A program made the position numbers and the translations under genes. The notes below the pieces were generated by a model. The model did no database searches. It was not told the DNA's origin and saw only the letters and a list, made by a program, of their open reading frames with translations. Below are positions 22,405 through 22,718 of a DNA stretch of 22,718 nucleotides, piece after piece. Positions within the stretch are counted from its first letter, which is position 1. Each line of letters begins with the position of its first letter. Origin of the DNA: JAZDGX01 sp043806645 (GTDB taxonomy: Bacteria; Eisenbacteria; RBG-16-71-46; CAIMUX01; WJJG01); NCBI GenBank assembly GCA_043806645.1, contig JAZDGX010000171.1:1-22718 (forward strand), written 5' to 3'.

Positions 22405-22718
22405 ACCTTTGCCCGCAATTCTCGTGCACGGACTGGGCGCGGGGGGCGGGGTGGGGTCCGCGGGAACGGCGCGCGCAAAGAGAAAGTTACGGGGGGGCGT
22501 GCGCCTTGAGCGGGCCGCGCGAAGGGCTCCGTGCTTCCTGAAGGCTGTGCATAGTGCGCGGCCCTAACATCCCGCGGCCCCCACCCAGCCCCCCGCGCCC
22601 GAGCCCCGGAGGGAGATTGCGAGCGTGGGGCCGCGCGGCTTTGGCGCGGCGGCTTTCATGTCGTGCTGGAGAGTGTGGTGAGGGGGGTGTGATGCTCCCC
22701 CGGGATGTCTGCGCACGC
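22405..22718. other. Noncoding 3' region with opposed G-rich tracts
   Basis: I find no convincing gene, RNA or promoter here. The plus strand has four G runs with short loops at 22441-22464 (G6-C-G4-T-G4-TCCGC-G3), and the minus strand has a matching set at 22571-22594, both fitting the G-quadruplex pattern. A start for a further gene beyond the window edge cannot be excluded. Confidence 0.5.
22630..22650 (+). terminator. GC hairpin, weak terminator candidate
   Basis: GCCGCGC (22630-22636) pairs with GCGCGGC (22644-22650) around the 7-nt loop GGCTTTG. Only a short TTT follows. It lies about 225 bp after accC, so it may end a long accC transcript or belong to an unseen downstream gene. Confidence 0.3.

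Noticed and set aside
1..22718. tRNA or rRNA genes, CRISPR arrays, transposases, phage or toxin-antitoxin genes
   Set aside because: I looked for CCA-ended cloverleafs, regularly spaced repeats and known mobile-element protein motifs and saw none. A tRNAscan-SE or Infernal run would be decisive for small RNAs.

Overview
The window is about 22.7 kb of GC-rich, gene-dense bacterial DNA. It reads as a Gram-negative organism: it has both halves of the ADP-heptose (LPS core) enzyme HldE, an outer-membrane beta-barrel protein, lipoproteins, an ECF sigma/anti-sigma pair with an HtrA-like periplasmic protein, and type IV pilus genes. The mix of a DUF4837-type lipoprotein, a PorV/UPF0164-like barrel and a cyclic 2,3-diphosphoglycerate synthetase-like protein suggests an uncultured member of the FCB superphylum (Eisenbacteria- or Krumholzibacteria-like). 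That placement is an inference, not a phylogenetic result. I saw no rRNA, tRNA, CRISPR array, insertion sequence or phage gene.

Layout. Positions 1-496 hold the end of an unidentified reading frame and a hairpin-rich spacer. Positions 497-2889 hold prepilin peptidase (pilD) and the split HldE pair (rfaE1, rfaE2; 4-bp overlap). A sigma70-type promoter at 2958-2986 with a structured leader starts a second run on the plus strand: cPGS-like P-loop protein, ndk, DUF177/YceD, rpmF, plsX, fabD, acpP, fabF, rnc (3111-10550). This is the classic rpmF-plsX-fab-rnc neighbourhood, but fabH and fabG are missing. Positions 10686-12684 hold two minus-strand genes of visibly lower GC: a cysteine-motif lipoprotein rich in Tyr and Trp, and an outer-membrane barrel. 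Upstream of the lipoprotein is a near-consensus promoter whose -10 box lies inside an inverted repeat. The plus strand resumes with a TPR protein, an ECF sigma factor, its ZAS-type anti-sigma factor and an HtrA-like protein (12831-17160), then a DUF4837-type lipoprotein. The last block is efp, accB, pilT, accC (18658-22404), followed by about 310 bp with no convincing gene.

How the parts fit together. One theme is lipid and envelope synthesis: malonyl-CoA production by AccB/AccC, malonyl transfer to ACP by FabD, condensation by FabF, acyl-phosphate formation by PlsX, and heptose activation by RfaE1/RfaE2. A second theme is translation and housekeeping (L32, YceD, RNase III, EF-P, Ndk). A third is type IV pili (PilD, PilT). 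The most unusual unit is the sigma/anti-sigma/HtrA cluster: the HtrA-like protein keeps the GNSGG serine but has Arg and His in place of the catalytic His and Asp, and the adjacent anti-sigma factor ends in a PDZ-ligand-like FITF. Together they look like a non-proteolytic or diverged version of an envelope-stress relay.
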